NCBI GenBank assembly: GCA_028455995.1
Contig: JABELC010000002.1
Span: forward strand, 1,984,001 to 2,048,000
Direction of reading: 5' to 3'
DNA length: 64,000 nt
Source: Scleromitrula shiraiana
Lineage: Eukaryota > Ascomycota > Leotiomycetes > Helotiales > Sclerotiniaceae
Position 1 is the first letter of the stretch. Every line of letters starts with the position of its first letter. A program made the translations under genes and the position numbers. Shown piece by piece: positions 23,438-35,070 of this stretch. The notes below the pieces were generated by a model, which was not told where the DNA came from, searched no databases, and worked only from the letters and a program-made list of their open reading frames with translations.

Positions 23438-23469
23438 ACGCGACGATGAAAGAATGACGCGAGGCGCGT
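23438..23469. promoter_or_regulatory. Cluster of three MCB-core (ACGCG) sites upstream of the MBF-type gene
   Basis: ACGCG occurs at 23438-23442 and 23457-23461, and on the other strand (CGCGT) at 23465-23469. All fall within 32 bp and about 240-275 bp upstream of the start codon. MBF binds ACGCGT with ACGCG as core in yeasts, so the cluster suggests autoregulation. No full ACGCGT hexamer is present. Confidence 0.5.
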
Positions 23470-23541
23470 AATCGCTAAATTACAACCAATGCCTTGGTGC
23501 CTTATTCTGATCTAAGGCATCACGGGTGTTAATAGCTGGAG

Positions 23542-24475
23542 CCCTACGGTATCATGTATTCAGGGAGCGAACCTGAATAGAATTCAATGAGTTCCCTGAA
23601 TGAACTTCAGGAAATCGGCCATTTTAGTGCCTGGGCACACTAAAACTTCAAACACCGATGTATTAAACTTGCAATTAACTAAAAGTTGAATTTTATATAG
23701 TGTAAAGTAGTCAAGTTTAAGCTTAAGGATTAACCTTGGGTAAACTTCGGCTATAATTCATCGATTTAAAGCTATATCTAAAATGGCCTTGTCGTCGATC
23801 TTATATTATGATTATAAAGTTATTCAACTTTTTAATAGATTCTTATTGGTTAAAGATTTATCTAATTTTTTATCAATTTAATCTAATCTATATAAATATA
23901 GCTTTAGGCTTTATAGTCTTAGGTTATAAGGTCTTAACTATTTTTAATTAATTTCAATTTTATTCTTTATGAATTAATAACTTTATCAAAATATAGATGA
24001 TTTTTTATGGAATTTGAAGGTATATTTATATTATTTTTTTATATATATTAATATTAGTTTAAGTATATTAATAATAAAAAGAGTGCGGGGTTAATCTTGA
24101 TATATTAATTAAATTAAGAAATAATAAAGCATATCAACTATTAATATATATTAATTTTATATGCAAATGTAATCTTGTATGTAAATGTAATTTTGTATGC
24201 AAATGTAATCTTGTATGTAAATGTAATTTTGTATGCAAATGTAATTTTGTATGTAAATGCAAATAGAAATGCACTAATTTTGTATGTAAATGTCATATTA
24301 ATCTGGTTTTATATAATTACCCGAAATAAACCCGAAAATCTAAGTTGAATTTGTATTAGTGAAAAATCACTCCCCGAAAATCAACTTATAGTATGATTGA
24401 AATTTAAATTATAGTGCAAAAATTTCCTTCCCTGAATAGTATTCAAGAAATCCCTGAATAGGTGATACCGTAGGG
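23542..24475. mobile_element. 934-bp non-autonomous DNA element with 25-bp terminal inverted repeats
   Basis: The left end starts CCCTACGGTATC and continues 25 bp to 23566. The right end (24451-24475), read on the other strand, is the same over 23 of 25 positions. Both sides are followed directly by GAG (23539-23541 and 24476-24478), a possible 3-bp target duplication. The interior is very AT-rich, carries no coding potential, and holds an array of 18-bp repeats. TATTCAGGGA-like blocks recur just inside both ends. This looks like a MITE-type element, perhaps altered by RIP. The superfamily cannot be named from the ends; a 3-bp duplication would fit several cut-and-paste groups. Confidence 0.75.
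24160..24297. repeat. Degenerate 18-bp direct repeats inside the TIR element
   Basis: The unit TATGYAAATGTAATYTTG is repeated about six times in direct tandem and then becomes irregular, with C/T differences at fixed positions. The alternation TATGCAAATG/TATGTAAATG suggests a higher-order 36-bp unit. TIR elements often carry subterminal or internal transposase-binding repeats; that role here is not shown. Confidence 0.8.
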
Positions 24476-24793
24476 GAGAGATCTAGAGCTGATGGACTCG
24501 AGAAGAGCTTCTTGGGAGAGGTATTTTTATATTTTAAGATGTTTGTAGCTCGAAGGTATATGATCTACGATACATGTTTTACGATACAAAGTCACATTGA
24601 TTATATCAATTACTGATCGTAAAAGGAATATTGGCTGAAAAATCTTGTTCATTGTTCAATATCCAGTAACGCCGTCTAAATGCAATATAGCCCAACTCCT
24701 GACAGGTATCAGACAGAGACAACATCTGCTATCCTAAAATTGTACCCGTTCTTAACCCAAATCCAGCCCAGCCTAGCCCAGCCCTGTCCGTAT

Positions 24794-26426
24794 CTATTCA
24801 TCGAATCTATCACTATCCGAATCACTTAAATCTACCTCCTTCTTTCTTCTTTCCTCTTGCATCTCTTTGAACGTACTCCAACTCAACAAGAAGAAAGCCG
24901 CAATGATCAAGAGACCTCCCGCAATCGCTGCAGGACTTAATGGTACACCGGTAACACCCCAGTCTACTATAGCTACAAGGAAAATAGTCAATAGAGCAGC
25001 GACACTACTCAATACAGGACTTGTAAGACTGATGAGAACCAAGAAACTTCCGGAGAAGGTTGCATTGGCGAGTACAGAGATGGCCAGCATCCAAGCAGCT
25101 TCTCCATGAGGCAGTTCGAATTTCTCGAGACCAGTGATATGTAAAATAGGGAGGGGGATCCAAAGAACGAAAAGAGTGAAAGCCCCGATTAAAGAACCAA
25201 AAGTATTGGCAAATATCATTCCACGACCAGGGCTGGTTCCTTCTGGTGGACATGCCAATTTCTTATATAGTACTTCATAGAACCCATAGAGAACACTGCC
25301 CACACCGATTACAAGATTTCCCAGGACCCGATTTGTTGCTTCGTCGTCATCAGCATTTGGGTTACCACCGACTGAGCCTCCTGACTTCCCTCCATGCTTT
25401 GTTGGCGTAGCATCCCCATATGCGACAACTAAGACTCCTATGATAGCAACAAGAACGGCGAAAGATTTATCCCACCTGAGTTTCTCCTTCAAAAGTGGAA
25501 CACTGAAAGCATATGCGAAAAATGCCGAGCAATTGTAGATCGCCGTAAGATCAGATGGCGAAGTCATATTGACAGCAACATACCAGGATCCACCCGCAAC
25601 TGTGAGAGCGCAAGTAACGAATGCGGTCATTCGAAGCATATATGTAATTGGTGATCGCTGCCCCCTTGGAATATCCAATTCACCAGTCTGTACCATTTGT
25701 GCAGTCGTTCGAATAAGGTAAACGTGTCTTCTCCAAAATGTTTTCCATGGCATCTTCCATTTCTGTAATCGTAGAATCAAGAGTTGAGTAGGCCATAATA
25801 ATGACCACGATCCATGCGTCAAATACCTAGCAAAATGTTAGAATTGCCCCAAAACCTAAATATGAAAGTACTTACAGCATGCAATATGCCTTGTTCCATC
25901 CAAGTTGATGTTGTATGTACACGGCAGTTTCTGTCTGTATTACGAAACTGACTAAACTCAGCCCCAAGAAGAAGGCGGCATATGTATATTTCTTTCTTGT
26001 GGCCAGCTTTGCTTGAGTATCAGGACTTCGACTTCGCATTGTGGATCGTCTCGAAAAAGTAGGTCGTTCAGGTGGATCGGGAGATGCATCGTATCCTGTC
26101 CTCCCTCTTTCTTCATCATTCTTGTGGAGTAACGGCTGATGTGATTTTCCATCTGATGGACGGTGCAATGGTGGTCTTCTGCCTTCCATATCTTCAATAT
26201 CGGAATCGAGGTCGGAATCGTCTTCGTCGGTTAATGGACTAACTGGTGATCCTTCTTCTGCTGAATGAGATGCGATATCCTTGGTGGCAATCGCAGGGCC
26301 TCGAGAAGTTACTTTTGACGAATCTCTAGATATGGGATTCGACGTCTTCCACGAGTTCTGTTGTACTTGGTTTATTGAATAGTGATCATTTGTATTCGAA
26401 AAAGTCTGATGACCTCTATGAGACAT
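24794..26426 (-). CDS. EamA/DMT-type transporter (SLC35F-like, THI74-like)
   Basis: Integral membrane transporter of the drug/metabolite superfamily. Two exons, 26426-25876 and 25826-24794, with a 49-nt intron (GTAAGT to GCTAG) give 527 residues. Residues 1-140 are polar and low in complexity, with acidic DEDDSDLDSDIED and an RS-rich stretch ending RSTMRSRSPD. About ten membrane helices follow. DLTAIYNCSAFFAYAFSVPL and LLKEKLRWDKSFAVLV near the end of the first EamA half are typical of SLC35F and yeast Thi74-type proteins. NLVIGVGSVLYGFYEVLYKK begins the second half. The tail is acidic (DLSDSDSDRFDE). Substrate and organelle are unknown; relatives are on vacuole or other internal membranes. 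All frame and length features look normal. Confidence 0.85.
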
Positions 26427-27459
26427 ACATGCGGTTCCGTGGTAATGTAGAAAGGAGAAAGGAAGTTTATATCAAGTTTCTGAACTAGAATATAAATATG
26501 GATGTATTTTTGGGTACGTAAGGGTATGGTAGTAAGGTGGATAAATAATCAATCTCTTTTGAAGTTGGAAGTCGAAAATCGTTGTGCATGAAATTATTAA
26601 TGTTTTGAATAGATAAACTAAACCAATTGAATCAATTAATAATTTGTCGTCATTATTATTTTACTTAGTCTGTACTACCAAGGCAAGGTTCAAATTGTAG
26701 ACCCTGAATCTAGTACTACCGGTATCCTAATCTCAATCTTCTAGATCGCTACCAAAGAATTCGAAACCCCACACACTGATACCGGTATATGGATAAGTAG
26801 ATGATAGGAGGAGATAGGGAAGGAATCTTGGAGATGTCTTTTAGGATAAAGGAAAAAGGTATGTGGTGAACAATTTAATTTACAGGTGAGAGAATCGAAG
26901 TAATAATTTGTATTAGGGAGATTATGGGTTGATAATAATAATTGTATGTAGATGAATCGAGCTGTAAGATTGTAGGTGAATGATAAAAAAAAAGTATGGG
27001 TAGATGAGATAAAGTGATAACTACGTTTCGTACGGGTAGGGCTATTAATAATTATTAATATTGAATTTCATAACTGGTGCAACTCAAATTCTTTTCCTTA
27101 AGCTTGTTAATATATTAGAATGCTTAGCTTTTAATAATATGATAATCATGAATAATTCTACTGCGGAAAGATCCCCTTGACTACCTTCAAGCTCCAACTA
27201 AGTTGGCACTACACCCTTTCTACACGTTCAGATATTCTAACGTTTGATAATATTGATCTCAAGTTTTAGAATTAGATATTACACGGAAGAATACCGGTTC
27301 TATGGAATGGCAATGTATGTTTGCGGGGATGATTGCGGGGTTAACTTACATCACCACCACTTTTTCTTGAATTCAAAGTTGTGTTCACTTGTATGAACGA
27401 AAATTGAAAGGGAATACCATCAGATTTCTTGTACTTCGTGAAACATCAACTACTTTGAA
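26427..27459. other. Divergent intergenic region (EamA transporter / AKR)
   Basis: 1.03 kb between two outward-facing start codons, so promoters of both genes lie here. AT-rich, with TAATAATTATTAAT-like palindromic stretches near 27048-27062. No gene or strong regulatory motif recognised. Confidence 0.5.
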
Positions 27460-28660
27460 ATGCCTCTTATTTCGAGTAACCCAAAACAAAGAGTCATCCT
27501 TGGTCTCATGATATATGGTCCAGATGTACACAATGGTGCAAGAATAACCTCACTCGATGAATACAATAATCATCTCAATCATTTCCAAGCTGCGGGGTAC
27601 AACGAAATTGATACTGCACGTATATATGTCGGTGGGAAGCAAGAAGCATTTACGAAAGAAGCAAAATGGAAGGATAGAGGTCTTACTTTGGCTACAAAGG
27701 TATATCCAAAAGAGCCAGGTTTCCATACAGCGGAGGAGTTGACATCAAGATTCAATACAAGTTTACAAGAACTTGGTACTGATTGTGTGGATATCTTTTA
27801 TCTACATGCTCCTGTTTGTCCAATCTACCTATAAAATGCGATTTATTACTGAGCATGAAATAGGATCGATCAGTACCTTTTACAGAAACATTAGCCGCAC
27901 TTGACAAACTTCACAAACAGTAATTACCAGAGAATCTCCGGGATTAAATAATAACTATACTAATTTATCAACAGGGGCAAATTTGTTCAACTTGGTCTAT
28001 CAAACTTTACGGCTTTCGAAGTTGCAGAAATTGTAATGCATTGCAAATACAACAACTGGGTTCGACCATCTATCTATCAAGGGATGTATAATGCCATCAC
28101 TCGCTCGTTAGAGAAGGAACTGATTCCAGCATGCAAACGATATGGACTTGACGTCGTGATATATAATCCAATTGCTGGTGGACTTCTTAGTGGGAAATAC
28201 AAGACCAAAGATATACCCGAGAGTGGAAGATATAGTGATGCCGTTGGCACCCTTGGCGATATGTATCGAAAAAGATACTTCAAGGACTCGAACTTTGAAG
28301 CTCTACAGATCATTGAGCCAGTCGTTCAAAAGCATGGTTTGACAATGGTAGAAACTGCTTTAAGATGGTGTATCCATCATTCTGCTCTAAACATTATGGA
28401 TGGAAATGATGGGATCATCATGGGGGCTTCAAGCATTGAGCAATTGGATCAAAACCTAAAGGATTGTGGGAAAGGCACTCTACCAGAAGAAGTCTTGAAA
28501 GCGTTGGATGAGGCATGGCTAGTTTGTCAGAAGGATACGCCGAATTATTGGCATCTAGATCTTAAGTGAGTGCTCTTACTGTTCAGTTTCCCGATCAAAT
28601 CATTGACATTTCCATAATAGATATACGTATGATACTAGAAAGGCTCTTTTCGATGTTTGA
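27460..28660 (+). CDS. Aldo/keto reductase, AKR7 (aflatoxin-aldehyde reductase)-like
   Basis: NADPH-dependent reductase of the AKR7/YakC type. Four exons: 27460-27813, 27864-27919, 27975-28565 and 28621-28660, phases consistent, 346 residues. The catalytic tetrad is visible: EIDTARIYVGG gives Asp51 and Tyr56, LATKVYP gives Lys80 and FYLHAP gives His116. Other marks are FVQLGLSNFTAFEVAEIV, YNPIAGGLLSGKY and IIMGASSIEQLDQNL (cofactor-binding end). The last exon is only 40 nt and replaces a stop that would follow directly after exon 3 with KYTYDTRKALFDV, which fits the family C-terminus. The enzyme probably reduces aldehydes in the cytosol; the physiological substrate is unknown. It stands alone, with no pathway neighbour. 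Confidence 0.9.
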
Positions 28661-29217
28661 TGAGTGTGTAACATTTTGGTATTTGGTACGAGATATGCAT
28701 AGTAATTGCACTATAATTAGATTACCATGCTAAAATCGTAATTTAAGCTAGAGAAAAATAGAGATAATATATAAATAAGAAATTTAGGATATATATCGAT
28801 GTTTGCTAGATATGTTAGAGAATCTATGGAGTTGCGTTGAAGATTGGCATCCTGAACACGCTGCACGGTCTCGAGATAGTGTAATATACCTGGGAGTGGA
28901 TTAGTCATTGATACAATTTTGACCCATACCAAGGAGTGTAATTCACCAAACAATCTTTGTCGTTTGGTTTAAAATAACATTTTGACCTAGAAATAATCCG
29001 AGCTTGAATCTCACTTTTCTACGTACTCTACTGTATGGATATGGATATACAATCGAATCCCGAAAGAAATTATTGAACGACTGATCTATGTAACGCCTAC
29101 ATACATGTTTCCCATGGGTTTTGATACACAGGTAAGTGTTATTGAATTTGTAAAACTTCATATTTAAACCCCACTCGCATTGTAGATTATTGACTTTTAC
29201 CAGGAAACAAATAAGCT
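28661..29217. other. Intergenic region
   Basis: 557 bp after the AKR gene. Minus-strand frames at 28717-28953 and 28943-29161 have no recognised motif and no convincing start context. Nothing else seen. Confidence 0.45.
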
Positions 29218-29921
29218 ATGGCATATATCCTCAAGGACCCTTACACCCAATCTGTCAGCGTGTTGAGAAAGCTTTGCAATCTGCAAATTATATTCACCGA
29301 TGCTTCAACTCAAGAAATATGGAAGATTCGAGAGAAATGTGGTGGTTATTTTGGTGACTCAAAAACAGTCACAAATGGAAAGTTTCATGCGAATATCTTG
29401 CCTGCGTTGCCAATAACACGTTGACCTCTATATGAGAAGCTGTTGTCCGAATTTACTGCTCGTTATTCGGCTCCAATCATTAGGACAACTTATGTTACAA
29501 GAACCCCCCAGACCTTGAACATGGGGCACGGGTCAGTTTTGGACTCTCCAGCCCTGGTATTTTCAGCATGCTTAGAGAATTTGAACGACTGTGCCGCACA
29601 CCTGAGCACGAACAGCACATGCAGAGTTTACAAGTAAAATACTTCACAAGATGGATGTACAGACCACGTATCGCGCTTCGTGAACATTTAGATGATGAAG
29701 AAGCTGCTCAATTGTTCAAAAGAGCAACTGAATACTTCAAGGCTCAAGGGCACGCACAACTCACTATATCCGGACTTGCTATTGGGCAGAAAAGAATAAA
29801 TGGGAGAATCCTACACACAAATGGAATGAAATCTGCACAATCAGACTTTATATATTTTCCATTCACAGGGTCAGAGAGCCTGAACGTGGTCAGCCGTCTT
29901 ATGTTTTATGATCTCAGCTGA
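29218..29921 (+). pseudogene. Unidentified gene remnant
   Basis: Three plus-strand frames lie in a row and read like pieces of one protein. Piece one starts at ATG 29218 (IIFTDASTQEIWKIREKCGG) and ends at TGA 29422-29424. Piece two continues in the same frame (KLLSEFTARYSAPIIRTTYV, then MGHGS). Piece three (29568-29921) is in another frame: MLREFERLCRTPEHEQHMQS, RWMYRPRIALREHLDDEEAA and HAQLTISGLAIGQKRINGRI. A 35-nt GTCAGT...TTTCAG segment could join pieces two and three in phase, but that is short for an intron. The TGA between pieces one and two remains unless an intron removes it. I do not recognise the family. It could be a broken gene or a mis-split real one. Confidence 0.35.
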
Positions 29922-31308
29922 ATATAATCAAACAAGACAACACAACTATTATTCAAGTTAGTATCAAAAACCACTTTGATTTTCTTCATATTTGAAGTTA
30001 ACCTAATTGTTAAAGATTTCACCAGATCTTATTATATGTACTAGATGTACTGTGTGTGAAAAAACTGAAGTCTTAACTTTTACCATATGATTACGGATGG
30101 AGAGGGGTTGAAACCGGTGAATCGGACAAAATCCCCAGGGCTCGAGGGATCGGGTCGATACTCTCGGATGGCTAGGGTTGAATACTTCGAACTATTAGCT
30201 TCCTTGATGGTTATGATTTGGTTAAATTGAAAGTTTTGTTCTAAGGAGACCAGGAGATTCATGGAGATTTAAATATGTAATGATCAGACAGCGGCGGGGT
30301 CTTAGAAGGGTATACACACTATTGCTGAATATGGGTTCTGGTAACTTCCGAATATATATAAATATTTAAATGATTTTTCTCTTCAAATGATGATCTTCCT
30401 ATGGCACCATGAACTGCTTTGACTTTTCTTAGTACATACCTTTGTTATTGTAAATATGTATATCTACATAACATACTAAGGAGATCAGGTGGTGGTAGGA
30501 TGGTGCAGGCGAGCCTGCGAGATAGGAACATTAATAACCCCAAACCCGACTAATAAAGGACCCTGTAGATCATCGGCATCAGCAACGGTAGAGCTATTAG
30601 GATTAATTTACAACTCCGAACATGGACAAGTCCCTAAGAAAGTACCGGCAGTCGAACGTTTCAACTTTTGATACATACTTATTAGGTACGGTATATACTC
30701 TTCGTTCTGATGCTTAGAATTATTCATTTTCTGGCTTCTCAGATGGGGTTAACTATATAATTGGTAGATAGATAGATATATTGCCCATCATGCTTAAACC
30801 CATAGGTAGAATTCAACTGACTTAGAAATTACCTGCCAAAGGAACATTGATTGGAACTGAGAATTTAATATGACAAATGAAATGTTATACATGTGCTGTC
30901 AATTGATCAAATTGAGATCAGATACATCAGACCATTTATAATGATCTACCATGTACTCCGTGTAGGTATCTACATGCACATGCATAGTAGGTACATCCTA
31001 CCAATAAAGGAAAATGCTGACAGTGAATCAGTTGCCAGTGGTATCTACTATCTCCCTATCTATCTAATCTATCATCTCCACCCCAATATATTCAATTCAC
31101 TATACTCGTATTTTACTCCACATGCATATCTTAACAAACTGTTCACTTCCTTTCCTATTAACGACATTAAAAATTTCCAAACTATAGTACCATAAATTAT
31201 TATTCAATCCCTTCCCTCATATGCGAGTTCTCTTAAGCCTACTACACTTCATTGTTCTTCAATCAAGAACCTCTAAAAATCGTCACTAACCACACTGCCC
31301 AAATCGAA
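29922..31308. other. Intergenic region
   Basis: 1.4 kb with no gene supported. Frames at 30080-30262, 30489-30671 and 30893-31195 lack motifs. GATAGATAGATATA-like sequence occurs near 30766-30780. The stretch before 31309 is the F-box gene promoter and 5' UTR, with pyrimidine-rich runs. Confidence 0.45.
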
Positions 31309-32772
31309 ATGGATCCAAAAACCGTTACACGCTCGGGTTCCACTGCGATTCAAGATCTCCCAAATGAATTATTAGCTAACATCTTCTCGCATCTGGATAT
31401 ATCTCCTCCGTCACTTTCTCATACAATCCTCCACGATCAGCCAACTCTGGATGTTACCATTTCCGATACCATCGATTTAAAGAATTGTTCCACAATCTCC
31501 AAACGATGGCGAGAAGCGACCCTGCCGTTACTATTCAAACACAGCCGATATGTTCTGAAATACTCCCAAGATGATTCTAAGCCAATCCTGAACGACCTTA
31601 TTGGACCCTTTCTTCAATTCGCCCGCATACATACATTAGGAAAAGTTGTCTCAAGCTTTACATTGGTGGTACGGGAGGAGAAGATATCAAATTGTCTGGA
31701 TGGAAGAAAACGAACAGGAGAATTCGATTCTTTCTGGAAGTTACTTTTCAGAACCATTGACCCTACGAGCCTTTTGGTTGCTGCTCCACCTGAAGCACTT
31801 GGTGCCTTGACATCCGCTCAAGTATTCTTGGGGGATAGTTGGACATTTGATTTCCAATGCCATTATCTACAATTACAAAGGGCACCGGCAGTTGAAAAGG
31901 ATACATTGCCTTCAAATGAGAAATCTGGAGAAAAGGCAAACCACAACACACTTCCATCTGGATTATTTCCTGCGTCTTTATCTGAGGTCGGTCAAATTCA
32001 CAATGCAACAAGCTTTTCCAACCCCAATACTGAAGTCCTTTCGTTACAGTCAAATGTGTCTACACTACCGGGTGTCCTCGAAGATGTGAGATATGCCGAA
32101 AGCGCAGAGATTTTTCAAGTTAGACCTTGGACCTCCTTGCTTCTTAATGAAGGTTCCTTTTTAAGAGCCTATACTGCACTTGAATGGTGGGAAAGACAAC
32201 CTCCTTCCGTGAGTAAACCCCTGCTTTGTGTTGTTGGTATTTCTAATTTGTTTTAGATATTGCAAAATCTTGTAGGACAGCAAGAAAGCTTTATTGGGGA
32301 GATGAATATTCAAGCACTCATCAATCCAGGAATCAGGCACATGGAATACATTGGAATCTTCCCTGTAACGTCACACTTCGAAAGTCTTGCCAGATCACTT
32401 CCCAGGTTGAATTCATTGTATGTTCAACTCGTACCACGAAATGATATCCTGAATGACAAGGACATAATGGAAAAAGTGGAACCGGAGGATCTATGGATGG
32501 AAAGAAATAACTGTTACGCCCAACTGATGCGAGAAATGTTCAATGATCCACCCGAAGCCAATTACAGATACTTGAGAAGTTTTGAATCTGGAGACGCTGC
32601 GGATAAGGATGCATGGGAGATGGCGGTTGAGTTTGTCAAGAGGGCAGGTGGAGCATGGAAGGTTATATCAGATGGGGTATTCATGAGAGATTTTACAGAT
32701 GATGACCAGACTGATCAGAATGAAAACGAGGCTGATGACAGCACAGATCTTCCGCCAGTGTCAGTTGTTTGA
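31309..32772 (+). CDS. F-box protein
   Basis: Putative substrate adaptor of an SCF ubiquitin ligase. Two exons, 31309-32208 and 32257-32772, with a 48-nt intron (GTGAGT to TTTTAG), give 471 residues. The F-box is near the N-terminus: IQDLPNELLANIFSHLD (about residues 13-29), an insertion, then CSTISKRWREATLPLLF. No LRR, WD40 or Kelch repeats are visible after it. The rest is a mixed region with LESLARSLPRLNSLYV-like sequence and an acidic tail (FTDDDQTDQNENEADD). This is common in the large lineage-specific F-box families of filamentous fungi, whose targets are unknown. The frame is open 19 codons upstream of the ATG at 31309, but no earlier ATG is in frame. Confidence 0.78.
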
Positions 32773-33431
32773 TTTTTTGCGACTCTTATAAGGAAACAAG
32801 CTGATAGATGAAGAATCGTCGGACGATTAAAACGATGGGCATGGAATGGGATTGCGCCCCTTCCTGTTTCTCCTATACGGTCATACCGCCCCATATATGA
32901 ATTGCAGAGGGAGTGATATGTTTTTGATATTTTTAGCAAGCGCAGCTTTTTATATTAGATTAGATGGTTAGATAGTGGAGTTTGACAGAACATTGGATAT
33001 CAGTGTGTATTAAAGATAAAAAAAGCATCAGAAGCATAATATTATATATTTACATAATACATACAAATGATCGTATCTTGTTACTATATGATTTTAAAGG
33101 ATACCGGTATTCATTACTATTGGACTTGCTCCCACTTTGGGGTAGGATTACTCCATATCTCAATCACAGGAAATAAATTTATCCTCAATAGCCCATAGCA
33201 GATACTCGCTCCAGTGATAGATGAGCTCCATACGTGCCCCCAATTCGAACAAATTCATTGATATCTTAGATATGAAGGGTTCAGCCGGATCAAGGGAATG
33301 GTTACATCACCAAAGCTAGTAAATAGAGCTTCTCACCGCCTGGTAATTCTGCCGCTTGGGGTGTGTTGATGTTTCCCGTTTGAAAGATTGTTGATTCATT
33401 AATCGATTTCTTCACATCCAATGTAATCATC
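32773..33431. other. Intergenic region
   Basis: 659 bp between the F-box gene and the dynactin p25 gene. Small frames without motifs. The part just before 33432 presumably holds the dynactin promoter. Confidence 0.45.
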
Positions 33432-34289
33432 ATGTCTAGAAAACCGCCAAAGGGCGAATATATCGAGACTGTAAGATTTGACTTTCTTTCTATGTGTTCT
33501 CTTCTTCCCGATCTTGCTCTCCCTCCCTACTCTTATCATCCCTCAACCTAAACATCTCATCTCTACCATTCCTCTCTACGCTCTTCTTCCTTTCTACATG
33601 AATACTAAACCCTACTCTAGGACACAGGCAACAAAGTATCCCGAAAATCCCAAATAGTCGGCACAACCAATATCATCCTTGGCGGCAAAACCGTAATCCA
33701 AGCCGAAGTTGTCATTCGCGGCGATCTAATCCGTACTTTGGCTCCTTCTACACCTACATCTACGGATGGGAAAGCGGGGGGAACTCATCAGGTCGCTGTT
33801 GCGATTGGGAGATATTGTTTTTTGAGTCGTGCGTGTGAGTTGAGACCGGGTGGGAAATGGTATAGAGGGTTTGTGATTGGTTCTCTTATATATTCCTTTT
33901 CTATTATTTACCTTAAATACCCTTCGCTTCGGCCTGTCTTGAGGTATCTGTCTACTATGCAAATGCTAATAAATCCCGGTTTCGAAAACAGAGTATTCTC
34001 GCACTTCCCACTCAAAATCGGAGACCATGTTTTCATAGGACCAAACTCAGTCGTCGAGGCAGCGATGTTGGGAAATCATATCAATATCGGAACGAATGTG
34101 GTAGTGGGAAAACTCGCTATTGTTAAGGATTATGTGAAGATTTTGGATGACACGGTGGTTCCGCCAGGGATGGTCATTCCTAGTTTTAGTGTGGTGGCTG
34201 GTAGGCCAGGACGGATTGTGGGGGAGATTGCGGAGGGTGAGGTGGATGCTATGGATTTGAGGTTGTTGTATAGGAGTGTTAGGAACTAA
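33432..34289 (+). CDS. Dynactin subunit p25 (dynactin 5-like), left-handed beta-helix
   Basis: Pointed-end subunit of dynactin, the cofactor of cytoplasmic dynein; in filamentous fungi p25 is needed for early-endosome transport. Three exons, 33432-33470, 33621-33868 and 33992-34289, give 194 residues, the normal size. Diagnostic blocks are KPPKGEYIET at the start, then GNKVSRKSQIVGT, NIILGGKTVIQAEVVIRGDL and VAIGRYCFLSRACELRP. After the second intron come GVFSHFPLKIGDHVFIG, NIGTNVVVGKLAIVKDYVKI and VVPPGMVIPSFSVVAG. The hexapeptide repeats are those of the UDP-GlcNAc-acyltransferase-like beta-helix. Relative to the family, about 20 extra residues (APSTPTSTDGKAGG) sit after RGDLIRT. The second intron keeps the frame open (listed separately). 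Confidence 0.92.
33869..33991 (+). other. 123-nt frame-preserving intron in dynactin p25
   Basis: Donor GTTTGTGATT, branch-like GCTAATAAA, acceptor GAAAACAG. The length is a multiple of three and no stop interrupts it, so retention would add 41 residues, many hydrophobic, in the middle of the beta-helix. Splicing gives R-G-V-F-S, the sequence expected in p25. A naive annotation would merge intron and exons. Confidence 0.8.
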
Positions 34290-35070
34290 ATTGGAGTTTG
34301 GTGAGGAGGTGATGAGGGATGGGCTGTGATGTGGAAGGAAATGAGATAGGTCTATTATCAGCTGAAGTGCTGGTCAAAACGTAGCGGCAGATATGTGCGG
34401 ACGGCAATAATTCTGGAGACTATTGTCCCCCATTTTCTCGTTCAGGGTCGAACTCTCACATCACACTTTACATCAAATCATGTCACCCTCGAGACTCAAG
34501 AAGCTACGTACGGGAAGATGAAGAAAATGGAGATTGGCTATAGAAATTTGATAGAGCCTAGAGAAGGAGAGTTTAGCGAGAATATGATACCCACACATAC
34601 CACACATTACCACATACTCTGAAAGACAGATATTTACCAATAGTGTATTTTCGATTCATCATCTCAAAAAGACGTCGATACAAATGGTGCCTCTGGTTGG
34701 AATTCCGATGTAGATTCTTAATTGTTAAGTGATTTTGCATCATTCTACCCTTGCCATATCTTACTTCCGCTAAATTTGTGTTCTTCATGATACAACTGTT
34801 ATACCCAGCTACTAGCCAATGATACAAACCGGTTCGTATCTTTACCAACATTTGTGGTACATACGAATTGTCCAACGTAATGATATCCCATCAGTTTTTT
34901 TTCTTTTGCTCTAAAAGAAAGGACGAAAAATCAAGCCCTTCAAAAAATCCTCACAAATAGGGTTCTAATGCCACGATGAAGAATACACACAGGCTTCGTT
35001 ATCTATAACACAAAATACCGGGAACCCTGACCCGGTATTCAGTCAGAGCAAAGGTATCAAGCACAAGCAC
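34290..35070. other. Intergenic region
   Basis: 781 bp after dynactin p25. Frames at 34395-34622 (+) and 34573-34875 (-) overlap and lack motifs. The start codon of the following decayed MFS gene was not found here. Confidence 0.45.
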
